Translations under genes and position numbers: made by a program
Assembly (NCBI RefSeq): GCF_963662735.1
Contig: NZ_OY759744.1
Location: 2,584,153 to 2,648,152, forward strand
Reading direction: 5' to 3'
DNA from: an uncultured Methanoregula sp.
GTDB lineage: Archaea; Halobacteriota; Methanomicrobia; Methanomicrobiales; Methanospirillaceae
Length of the DNA stretch: 64,000 nucleotides
Shown here: piece after piece, positions 36,616-45,100 of the stretch
Numbering within the stretch: position 1 is the first letter of the stretch
Layout: the number at the start of each line of letters is the position of its first letter
The notes under the pieces: generated by a model
Seen by the model: the letters and a program-made list of their open reading frames with translations, nothing else
Told to the model about the DNA's origin: nothing
Database searches by the model: none

Positions 36616-37866
36616 TCAAAAAGAATCTGCGACAAACGCAGTGGATGAGAGAATATCCCCAAGGCCGGCAGTCCTTGAGATCGTTTCTGCAATCATGGTT
36701 GGTATAACGAGAATCGCATAGGTTCCGGCAGAAAATATTCCAGGAGAATATTCCCGGCTAAAATTCTCACGGGCCTGGGCAACTGCCCTGATACCATCTG
36801 CAGATATACGGGCCCTGGTTCCCTGAGCAGCATTCGCGACTTCCCGGGAGGCAAAGAGAAGGGCATTCCGGGAAGATTCCGCCAGGGATGCGTCCCTGCG
36901 GATTACCAGGATATAATAGCCAAACGTATGGACATGGAGTCGCTTCAGCCCCAGGTGCTGGCAGAGAGCAAGGGCGCCTTCCATGGACTGGACAGGCGAG
37001 AGGACCGGGAGGAAGTCCGGCGACGTGGAGAACAGGCCCAGGTGATCCAGGAGATACCTGAGTTCCTGTTCATTGAGCCCGAGACTGTCTGTCACGGGCA
37101 GGATGTGCCGGACAAATCCCTGGGTCACCTCTTCACCGGTCGCCGATACGCACTCGATATGGACACGCAGGGAAGCATTCCGGTCTTTCATCCGGACGAT
37201 CTGGCTGGCAGCAGTTTCAAACTCACAATCAGAACGGAGATACTGGTAACCCGAAAGGAACGCACGGTTGCACGTTCCGATCTCCCCAAGAAACAGATCC
37301 ATGCAGGAACCGGGAATAAGAACCGAGGCAGGCTCGTGCACCGGGGATACAATGAACCGGTTGTTCCGGGGGGTGACGCCCGGTGCCACGGGCACCAGTC
37401 CCGGGGGATACTCAAAGACCAGGTGGATTTTATCCCCGTCGTCAGGTATTCCGGGAGTAAAATCAGGAACGATTACGCCGCATTCCTTGAGGAGTGCCGA
37501 AGATTCTTTTCCATGAAAAGGGGCTGCGCAGACTACCCGTTGCACGCCTAGACGCGACAGGTGCAGTGCGGCAATCCCCGCCTGTCCCCCGACTGCAGGA
37601 TGGCCCATCGTGGAAAAAATGCGGGTAAAATTGCAATATTGTACCCTGTCGGCAACAAACCACTCTTCCGCAGTACAATACTGCATGGAATGCACGAGAC
37701 GTGCATGGAGCATGGCGAAATCCCCGGGGAGGGTGTGCAGGGAATCGAGCAGCTCGCGGTTGACCGTAATTATCCGGTCAAGGTTCATGTTAAACCCGGC
37801 AACTGCATTCTCCAGCCGGGGACTGCGGATATGCCGGTAAAGTTCCTGCCAGATCCCCGTTTCCAT
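36616..37866 (-). CDS. ADP-dependent phosphofructokinase/glucokinase
   Basis: A 416-residue member of the ADP-dependent sugar kinase family typical of methanogens and Thermococcales, which uses ADP to phosphorylate fructose 6-phosphate and often glucose. Visible blocks: VAGFNMNLDRII, MGHPAVGGQAGIAALHL, a central HIECVS and the catalytic GLGDILSS near the C-terminus (Asp as base). It is slightly shorter than the usual 450-480 residues. A TATA-like ATATTTAAC lies on this strand at about 37914-37922. It is the second phosphofructokinase-type gene in the island. Confidence 0.88.
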   Translation of the reverse strand: METGIWQELYRHIRSPRLENAVAGFNMNLDRIITVNRELLDSLHTLPGDFAMLHARLVHSMQYCTAEEWFVADRVQYCNFTRIFSTMGHPAVGGQAGIAALHLSRLGVQRVVCAAPFHGKESSALLKECGVIVPDFTPGIPDDGDKIHLVFEYPPGLVPVAPGVTPRNNRFIVSPVHEPASVLIPGSCMDLFLGEIGTCNRAFLSGYQYLRSDCEFETAASQIVRMKDRNASLRVHIECVSATGEEVTQGFVRHILPVTDSLGLNEQELRYLLDHLGLFSTSPDFLPVLSPVQSMEGALALCQHLGLKRLHVHTFGYYILVIRRDASLAESSRNALLFASREVANAAQGTRARISADGIRAVAQARENFSREYSPGIFSAGTYAILVIPTMIAETISRTAGLGDILSSTAFVADSF

Positions 37867-38092
37867 GCTCCCATAACCCCCGATTATTCCGGTAAGGGTG
37901 ACATCCCGGTTGATAGGTTAAATATCTTGGTGCGGTACCTGATTGCGTTAAGCGGGTTCTGGTTCAATGTGCGTCCAATTCCCAAAACCAGAACATGGTG
38001 CGAGTGGCAGTTGCCGATTTTCTATTCATGGCGATATATACGTCCGCTTACCATACTATTAAGAAGATGTTGGAACTACTAGACAGTTACTG

Positions 38093-40261
38093 ATGGCTGG
38101 AGAGGTCCCCGATACAAGCAGGATAGCATTTCCCCAGGTTCCCGATCGGATATCCGGGCTTATCGATCTCGCGTATAACCTCTGGTGGAGCTGGAATCCT
38201 GCAGTAAAGATGGTCTTCAAGCGGCTGAACCCGCAGGCATGGGTGGAAAATATCCATAACCCGGTGAAGATGCTGCGTACCCTGCCGGAAGAAACACTCC
38301 TGGCGGCATCAAAAGATCCGGCCTATTTACGGCACTATGATATCGTGATGACCCGTTTCCGGCACGAGATGGAAGGTAAACACAACTGGTTTTCCGATCA
38401 TTATGCCCATGATCATGGTCTCAGTATAGCCTATTTTTCAGCCGAGTACGGGCTGCAGCATTCCCTGCCCCTGTATGCGGGAGGACTTGGATTTCTCGCG
38501 GGGGATCATCTCAAGGAATCCAGCGACCTGGGACTGCCGCTGGTTGCCGTGGGATTTATGTATTCCGAGGGGTATCTCCACCAGCATATCGGACCTGACG
38601 GCTGGCAGCTGGATATCAAGGAGATCCTGGACCGGGATGCTGCACCGATCACGAGGATCATCTACAACCATGATGAACAGCTGGTTGTCCGGATCCCGTT
38701 CATCGATCCGCCGATATATGTGGCTGTCTGGAAAGTCGATGTCGGCAATATCCCGCTTTACCTTCTCGATACCGATATCAAGGAGAACGATCCGGTCAAC
38801 CGCTCCATTTCGTACCGGCTTTATACCGGCGATAACGAACAACGATTAAAACAGGAGATCGTGCTGGGCATCGGGGGAAGCTATGTCCTGGATGTCCTGG
38901 GCATCCGTCCTTCCATCGTGCACCTGAACGAAGGTCATCCTGCGTTTGCCCTGCTTGAACGGATCAGGGAAAACGTCCTGGACAAATTGAGTTTTGAAGA
39001 GGCATTGCAACGGGTCCGCCGGACAACCATCTTCACGACCCATACACCGGTTCCTGCGGGTCACGATGCATTCCCGTACACCCTGATGGAAAAATATTTC
39101 AGGGACTATTACCCGCTCCTGGGCATCGACCGGGAAACATTCCTTGCCATGGGGAGTTCTCCCCAGGGTCCCGGGAACCTGTTCAACATGACGGCATTTG
39201 CCTTAAAGATCAGCGGGTTCAACAACGGGGTGAGCAAAAAGCACGGGGAAGTCGCCCGGGCAATGTGGAGACCACTCTGGCCGGACCGGGTTGAAGAAGA
39301 AATCCCGATCCATCACATCACCAACGGCGTTCATGTTCCTACGTGGCTGGATCCCAAGATGCAGCTTCTGCTGAATAAATATTTTTCACCATCCTGTCCC
39401 GGGTGGCTGACAGAGCATGACAAACCCGCTCTCTGGGAACTGGTCATGGAGATCCCGGATGAAGAATTGTGGGAGGTCCACATGCAGCTCAAAAGGAAAC
39501 TGATCAACCGCATCCGGGAGCACAAACGCCGCAGATGGGCAGGGGAGAGCACCGATGCCCTGAATGTGCTTTCCGGCGGGGCACTCCTCGATCCGTCGGC
39601 GCTTACCATTGGATTTGCCCGCAGGTTTTCCACGTACAAACGGGCGGATCTCATATTCCATGACCTCGAACGGCTGAAAAAGATCGTGAACAATCCCTGG
39701 ATGCCGGTCCAGGTTATTTTTGCAGGGAAAGCCCATCCCGCAGACGAGGAGGGAAAGCGGATCATCCAGAAGATCTACAAGTACGCCATCCAGAGTGAAT
39801 TCGGGGGCAGAATTGCCTTTGTTGAAGATTACGGGGAGCAGATGGCCCAGTACCTGGTCCACGGCGTGGATGTCTGGCTCAATAATCCCATCCCGCCCAT
39901 GGAAGCCTGCGGCACCAGCGGGATGAAAGCTTCCTTAAACGGGGTCCTGCACATGAGCGTGCTCGACGGCTGGTGGCCGGAAGCGTACTCGGGGAAGAAC
40001 GGGTGGGCATTCGGCAATACGGTTCCGGGCCTGAATCACGACCACGAGGATGCCGACCAGTTGTATGAACTGCTGGAACGGGAAGTTATCCCGCTCTATT
40101 ATATGCAGTCGGATACCGGGACCCCGTCAATGTGGGTAACAATGATGAAGGCTGCGATCAAGTGCACGGCGCCAAAATTTTCAGCACGCCGGATGCTGAA
40201 GGAATATATCCGGTTCGGGTACGATCCCGCACTGAAATATGCAGCTGAATACCAGCGATGA
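38093..40261 (+). CDS. glgP: Alpha-glucan (glycogen) phosphorylase
   Basis: A 722-residue GT35 enzyme releasing glucose 1-phosphate from glycogen. It has the N-terminal DUF3417-type segment with LAYNLWWSWNP, FSAEYGLQHSLPLYAGGLG, VHLNEGHPAFALLE, TTHTPVPAGHD, FARRFSTYKRADL and the PLP-Lys motif CGTSGMKASLNG near residue 612. This is the short MalP/archaeal form rather than the roughly 830-residue type. It is divergent from the ADP-kinase and followed by GH57-DUF3536 and malQ on the same strand, forming a glycogen-degradation unit. Confidence 0.95.
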   Translation: MAGEVPDTSRIAFPQVPDRISGLIDLAYNLWWSWNPAVKMVFKRLNPQAWVENIHNPVKMLRTLPEETLLAASKDPAYLRHYDIVMTRFRHEMEGKHNWFSDHYAHDHGLSIAYFSAEYGLQHSLPLYAGGLGFLAGDHLKESSDLGLPLVAVGFMYSEGYLHQHIGPDGWQLDIKEILDRDAAPITRIIYNHDEQLVVRIPFIDPPIYVAVWKVDVGNIPLYLLDTDIKENDPVNRSISYRLYTGDNEQRLKQEIVLGIGGSYVLDVLGIRPSIVHLNEGHPAFALLERIRENVLDKLSFEEALQRVRRTTIFTTHTPVPAGHDAFPYTLMEKYFRDYYPLLGIDRETFLAMGSSPQGPGNLFNMTAFALKISGFNNGVSKKHGEVARAMWRPLWPDRVEEEIPIHHITNGVHVPTWLDPKMQLLLNKYFSPSCPGWLTEHDKPALWELVMEIPDEELWEVHMQLKRKLINRIREHKRRRWAGESTDALNVLSGGALLDPSALTIGFARRFSTYKRADLIFHDLERLKKIVNNPWMPVQVIFAGKAHPADEEGKRIIQKIYKYAIQSEFGGRIAFVEDYGEQMAQYLVHGVDVWLNNPIPPMEACGTSGMKASLNGVLHMSVLDGWWPEAYSGKNGWAFGNTVPGLNHDHEDADQLYELLEREVIPLYYMQSDTGTPSMWVTMMKAAIKCTAPKFSARRMLKEYIRFGYDPALKYAAEYQR

Positions 40262-40403
40262 GGGCTGGAGAAAACGAGGCCCCGCCGCTGTTGAGAAGTT
40301 CATGCCGGTCACGAAAATCCCTGACAACCATTGCCTGAACCAGGAAAAAGAAAAAAATAGCATCGCGTCACAGATCAGGACTGCGGTAACAGGATGAGAT
40401 AGG

Positions 40404-42911
40404 ATGGGTCAGTTTATCTGTATTCACGGTCACTTTTACCAGCCGCCACGCGAAAACCCCTGGATCGAAGAGGTGGAGATCGAAGATTCGGCTTATCCCT
40501 ACCATGACTGGAATGCCCGGGTTACTGCTGAATGCTACGCCCCCAATACCGCTTCCAGGATTCTCGATCCAAACAAACGGATTATCGATATTGTCAATAA
40601 CTATGCAACCATCAGTTTCGATTTCGGACCAACGCTCCTGAGCTGGCTGGAGCAGAACAACCCGCAGGTTTACTCGGCAATTCTTGATGCGGACAATGAA
40701 AGCCGGAAGCAGTTTTCCGGGCATGGTTCTGCAATTGCACAGGCATATAACCACATCATCATGCCGCTTGCCAACCCGCGGGACAAGCGTACCCAGGTGA
40801 TCTGGGGGATACAGGATTTCATTCACCGGTTCGGCCGGCATCCCGAAGGCATGTGGCTCCCGGAAACGGCTGTAGATATGGAGACCCTTGCAATACTCGC
40901 CGATATGGGTATTTTATTCACGATCCTCTCCCCCACCCAGGCAGCCCGGACAAAAGAACTATCCGGGACCCGCTGGAAAGAGGTGAGCAGGGATACGCTG
41001 GACTGCTCAATGCCTTACCAGTGCGTACTTCCCCAGGGAAAGACCATTTCCCTCTTCTTTTATGATGGCAGCATTGCACAGGAGCTGGCATTCGGAAGTC
41101 TCCTTGACAACGGGGAAGTCTTCGCCAACCGCATGATGAGTTATTTTTCGCAGCATGACATCGGATCCGGTTTGCTGAGTATTGCTTCGGATGGGGAGAC
41201 GTACGGTCATCACCACCGTTTTGCCGACATGGCACTTGCTTATGCCATCTATCTCATCGATAAACAAAAACCTGCTGCCATGACCGTCTTCGGGGAATAC
41301 CTGGCAGCCCATCCACCAACCCACCAGGTTGAGATCCTGGAGAACACATCCTGGAGCTGCCCCCATGGCATTGAGAGGTGGAGAGATAACTGTGGCTGCT
41401 GCACGCAGGGTACTACCATCAGGGATCCGGATCCCCATCCCATCGGGCCTTCCAGGAGAAAAGATCCGGTACATGATCAAAAAATCTGCGTTGTGGCATG
41501 GCACCAGAGCTGGAGAAAAGCTTTACGGGAGGCGATGGACCGGCTGCGGGACGAACTCATCCCGCTGTATGAGAAAAAGATGGGCGGGCTGCTCACCGAT
41601 CCCTGGAGTGCACGAAACGATTATATCTCAGTCATCCTGGATCGCTCTCCGGAAACATATAAGCGTTTTTTCGAGAAACATGCCGCAAGGCCCCTGTCGG
41701 ACGAGGAAAAAAGCCTGGCTCTCAAACTTCTCGAGATGCAGAGGCATGCTATGCTCATGTACACCAGCTGCGGATGGTTTTTTGATGATATTTCCGGTAT
41801 CGAAACCATCCAGGTCATGGAGTATGCCTGCAGGGCCATGCAGCTCGCCCGGGAGGTTTCCGGCATTGATCAGGAACCCGTGTTCATTTCTACCCTTATC
41901 GATGCCAAAAGCAATATTCCCGCTCAGGGAGACGGTGCAGCCATCTACCGGAACTTTGTAGAACGATCGATGATCGATCTCAACCGGATCGTTTTCAATT
42001 ATGCCCTTTCAATCCTGATTTCCGGGAAGCCCCGGTCACTTGTCATCCCGCATTTCACCAGAAAGGACGAATCATCTGAAAAAACAGAATCCGGAGAACT
42101 CCGGATGGTCACCGGGATCATCACCCTGCGTTCTGAGATCACCTTTGAAGAAAAGACACTCGAGTACGCTGTCCTGCACCTTGGCAACTATGAATTCATG
42201 GGGGGAATCCGGGCGCATGCGGGAGATCCGCCATTTATCCGGATGCGGGAACAACTCAAAGCCGCACTGGCGGAGCCGGACATCCCGCTTCTTGTCAGGA
42301 TTATGGAAACGGAATTTGGCACATCAACCTATTCGCTCTGGCATCTCTTCAAGGACGCCCAGCGCGAAACATTGTTCCGGCTCATGGAATCCACCCTTGA
42401 CGAGCTGGAATCCTCGTTCCGGCAGATTTACCGCCAGCACATCACGCTCATCCATGCAATGAAGGAGATGCATATCCCTGTCCCGAAAGTATTCGAAGAC
42501 CCGGTCTGGTATATCCTCAACGTGGATCTCAACAAATCACTTTCGGGCCCTGATATAAATCTCCAGAAGACCCGGCACCTGGTCAACGAGATGATCCGGG
42601 GCCAGTTCTCACCAGACCGGAGCACCCTGAATTTTACCTCTTCAAACCTGATTGGATCCCTTACGAAAAAACTCGTCGGCGTACCGGACGACATTGCTGC
42701 AATGCAGGAGATAATTGAAGTATTCAGGACGCTTGCACCCTTATCCCTTAATTATGAACTCTGGGAATGCCAGAATGATTATTTTTATACCGGTAAAAAA
42801 CAGCTGGCATTCATGCAGCGCAGGGCAAACATGGGAGATCCCCGGGCCGTGCAATGGATTGCCATATTTAAGGAACTGGGAACATGGCTCGGTATACAAT
42901 GCACCGGATAG
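40404..42911 (+). CDS. GH57 hydrolase with DUF3536 domain
   Basis: An 835-residue cytosolic protein. The N-terminal third is a GH57 barrel with ICIHGHFYQPPRENP, GHGSAIAQAYNHIIMPLAN and GMWLPETAVD; SDGETYGHHHRF lies near residue 270. The remaining part is DUF3536, an alpha-helical region without known activity. It is the second GH57 in the island and lies between glycogen phosphorylase and 4-alpha-glucanotransferase, so debranching or oligosaccharide trimming is a reasonable inference. Confidence 0.88.
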   Translation: MGQFICIHGHFYQPPRENPWIEEVEIEDSAYPYHDWNARVTAECYAPNTASRILDPNKRIIDIVNNYATISFDFGPTLLSWLEQNNPQVYSAILDADNESRKQFSGHGSAIAQAYNHIIMPLANPRDKRTQVIWGIQDFIHRFGRHPEGMWLPETAVDMETLAILADMGILFTILSPTQAARTKELSGTRWKEVSRDTLDCSMPYQCVLPQGKTISLFFYDGSIAQELAFGSLLDNGEVFANRMMSYFSQHDIGSGLLSIASDGETYGHHHRFADMALAYAIYLIDKQKPAAMTVFGEYLAAHPPTHQVEILENTSWSCPHGIERWRDNCGCCTQGTTIRDPDPHPIGPSRRKDPVHDQKICVVAWHQSWRKALREAMDRLRDELIPLYEKKMGGLLTDPWSARNDYISVILDRSPETYKRFFEKHAARPLSDEEKSLALKLLEMQRHAMLMYTSCGWFFDDISGIETIQVMEYACRAMQLAREVSGIDQEPVFISTLIDAKSNIPAQGDGAAIYRNFVERSMIDLNRIVFNYALSILISGKPRSLVIPHFTRKDESSEKTESGELRMVTGIITLRSEITFEEKTLEYAVLHLGNYEFMGGIRAHAGDPPFIRMREQLKAALAEPDIPLLVRIMETEFGTSTYSLWHLFKDAQRETLFRLMESTLDELESSFRQIYRQHITLIHAMKEMHIPVPKVFEDPVWYILNVDLNKSLSGPDINLQKTRHLVNEMIRGQFSPDRSTLNFTSSNLIGSLTKKLVGVPDDIAAMQEIIEVFRTLAPLSLNYELWECQNDYFYTGKKQLAFMQRRANMGDPRAVQWIAIFKELGTWLGIQCTG

Positions 42912-42986
42912 CCGGGGAAGGGATCGCATGATCATTTCCCCTGCAGAAACATACGGACGCCCGTTCCACTACAGCCGGGAGGATAC

Positions 42987-44495
42987 ATGAACGGGCGGGG
43001 AAGCGGCATCCTGCTCCCCATAACCTCGCTGCCATCGCCGTACGGAATCGGGGACCTGGGACCTTCAGCGTACGGGTTCGTGGATTTCCTCAACAAAGCA
43101 GACCAGAAATACTGGCAGATCCTCCCGTTGAACCCGACAACCCCCGCATATGATAATTCCCCCTATCTCAGCCCATCCGCATTTGCCGGAAATACCCTTC
43201 TGATCAGTCCCGAACTGATGATGCACGATGGATTCCTTGACAAAAACGATTGCGGCAGCTTGCCGGGTTTTCCGCAAGACCGGGTGGATTACAAAGAAGT
43301 AACCCGGTATAAAAAAACTCTTTTCTCCCGGATATATGGAAAAAAACAGGAAGAACTACCGGGTGATCCCGGTTACATCGCCTTTTGCAGGGATCATTCC
43401 TGGTGGCTTGAGGATTACACCGTTTTTATGGCACTCAGCGACCACTATGGGGAGAAGACATGGAATGCCTGGCCGGATGCTATCGCACTCCGCCGCAACG
43501 GATACCGGGATGAGATCGACGAGGAAGTCCTGAAAGAGTCAGAAAAGGAAAAATTTCTCCAGTATATTTTTTTCCGCCAGTGGCATGCACTTCACCGGTA
43601 TTGCAAGGAAAAGGGGATCCATATTATCGGCGACCTCCCTATCTATGTGAATTTTCACAGTGCCGATGCCTGGACCCATCCGGACCTCTTCCGGCTGGAC
43701 GAGCGGTTACGGCCGGCGGTTGTTTCCGGTGTTCCCCCGGATTATTTCAGCAAAACCGGGCAGTTGTGGAACAATCCGCTCTACAACTGGGAGGAACACG
43801 AACGAACGGGTTTTTCATGGTGGACTCGCCGGTTCCGGCAGAACTTTTCCCTCTTTGACCAGGTAAGGGTCGATCACTTCCGGGGACTGGTAGCCTATTG
43901 GGAGGTTCCCGCGGGCGCGAAAGATGCAACCGGGGGGAGGTGGGTCAATGCCCCGGCCGAACAGTTTTTGCAGGCCCTGAAACGATCGTTTGTATCGTTT
44001 CCGGTAATTGCTGAAGACCTGGGAGTGATAACTCCCGATGTGCACGAGATCATGCAGAGGTTCAATCTACCGGGCATGAGAGTCCTGCAGTTTGCGTTTA
44101 CGGATGAAACGGCAGACAATCCTCATGCACCCCACAATCTTTCAGAAGAACTGGTCCTGTACACAGGAACCCATGACAATTCCCCGGTCCGGGGATGGTA
44201 CGAAGCACATGCAACTGCCGAAGATAAACAGAGACTGCTCCAGTACCTCGGGAGGGAATACCGGGCGGACGAATTACCGGAAGTATTCATCCGCCTTGCC
44301 ATGATGTCGGTGGCGGAAACGGTAATACTGCCCATGCAGGATATTCTCGGTCTTGGCGATGAATCGAGAATGAATACTCCCGGGACAGATGAAGGCAACT
44401 GGCGATGGAGGATGTCACAAGACATGATGACGGAAGACATTGCATGCCATCTCCGCGGGATGATAACGGTTTTTGGAAGAAAACCGGGTTCATAG
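42987..44495 (+). CDS. malQ: 4-alpha-glucanotransferase (amylomaltase)
   Basis: A 502-residue GH77 enzyme that disproportionates short maltodextrins. It starts NGRGSGILLPITSLPSPYGIG and has QVRVDHFRGL (nucleophile Asp near 294), VIAEDLGVITPDV (acid/base Glu) and LYTGTHDNSPV. The ribosome site GGGAGG lies 5 bases before the ATG. Two protein segments, IHIIGDLPIYVNFHSAD and YPLTAD-like parts, match the family. It completes the phosphorylase-GH57-MalQ degradation unit. Confidence 0.95.
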   Translation: MNGRGSGILLPITSLPSPYGIGDLGPSAYGFVDFLNKADQKYWQILPLNPTTPAYDNSPYLSPSAFAGNTLLISPELMMHDGFLDKNDCGSLPGFPQDRVDYKEVTRYKKTLFSRIYGKKQEELPGDPGYIAFCRDHSWWLEDYTVFMALSDHYGEKTWNAWPDAIALRRNGYRDEIDEEVLKESEKEKFLQYIFFRQWHALHRYCKEKGIHIIGDLPIYVNFHSADAWTHPDLFRLDERLRPAVVSGVPPDYFSKTGQLWNNPLYNWEEHERTGFSWWTRRFRQNFSLFDQVRVDHFRGLVAYWEVPAGAKDATGGRWVNAPAEQFLQALKRSFVSFPVIAEDLGVITPDVHEIMQRFNLPGMRVLQFAFTDETADNPHAPHNLSEELVLYTGTHDNSPVRGWYEAHATAEDKQRLLQYLGREYRADELPEVFIRLAMMSVAETVILPMQDILGLGDESRMNTPGTDEGNWRWRMSQDMMTEDIACHLRGMITVFGRKPGS

Positions 44496-44708
44496 TAACC
44501 CGCGTTGAGCCGGGAAAGGATTCCCCGGGTTCCGGTACGATGAGATATTCTCTCTGAGCCGGGCAGGAAACCGCCCCACAAGGGGCCTACCCCCCACCCC
44601 ACTCAGTATCAGGCACCCCCCCTGCCCCCCTACCCCTTTTCCTAAAAAAAATACAACCTCACGTCGTAGGACCCTACCGGCTCCTGCATTCCGTGTCAGT
44701 GTCAGACA

Positions 44709-44793
44709 GGGGTATACCCCCCGGTCACTTTGCATGAGGAGGGGGGGGTCACCCCCCTCCCGGTTTGGTTGGGGTGGGGGCAGGGGGGGTAGG
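44709..44793. repeat. G-rich direct repeat, copy A
   Basis: Starts GGGGTATACCCCCCGGTCAC, then TTTGCATGAGGAGGGGGG and a palindromic core GGGGGTCACCCCC, then CTCCCGGTTTGGTTGGGG and several G runs. It matches copy B at about 44931-45012 over its length with a few changes. The core palindrome and G runs could form hairpins or G-quadruplexes. Confidence 0.75.
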
Positions 44794-44930
44794 ATCCCTA
44801 CTCAATCATGAGTGCTCTGCCCGGCTTTGCAGCCGTGATACCACGGTTTCCCATGGACCATCCGGTGAAAACGGCCTTTGGCTGGAGCTTCCCATACATG
44901 AGTAGATATCAGCAATTCCCATGATCGCAA

Positions 44931-45012
44931 GGGGGGTATACCCTCCGGTCACTTTAGATGAGGAGGGGGGGTCACCCCCCCTCCCGGTCTGGCTGGGGTG
45001 GGGGGTAGGGGG
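44931..45012. repeat. G-rich direct repeat, copy B
   Basis: Second copy, about 222 bp after copy A: GGGGTATACCCTCCGGTCAC, TTTAGATGAGGAGGGGGG, GTCACCCCCC, CTCCCGGTCTGGCTGGGG and G runs to 45012. Differences from copy A are point changes and altered G-run lengths. Confidence 0.75.
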
Positions 45013-45100
45013 GGGAGCAGGTCCATCCCAAAAACGGATGCAGGCTACCGCAGGATCCTGATCCCAGAAAAACGATGAGCGGAAATGCCGTCCGCAGGTT

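Larger units (their letters stand above)
44496..45100. other. 605-bp intergenic G/C-tract region
   Basis: No gene. The segment between convergent malQ and ppdK holds two direct copies of an 80-85 bp G-rich unit (listed separately) and, at 44571-44636, a C-rich stretch that reads on the other strand like the distal part of the unit. There is an A8 run near 44644-44651. The whole block seems repetitive and non-coding. Confidence 0.6.
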
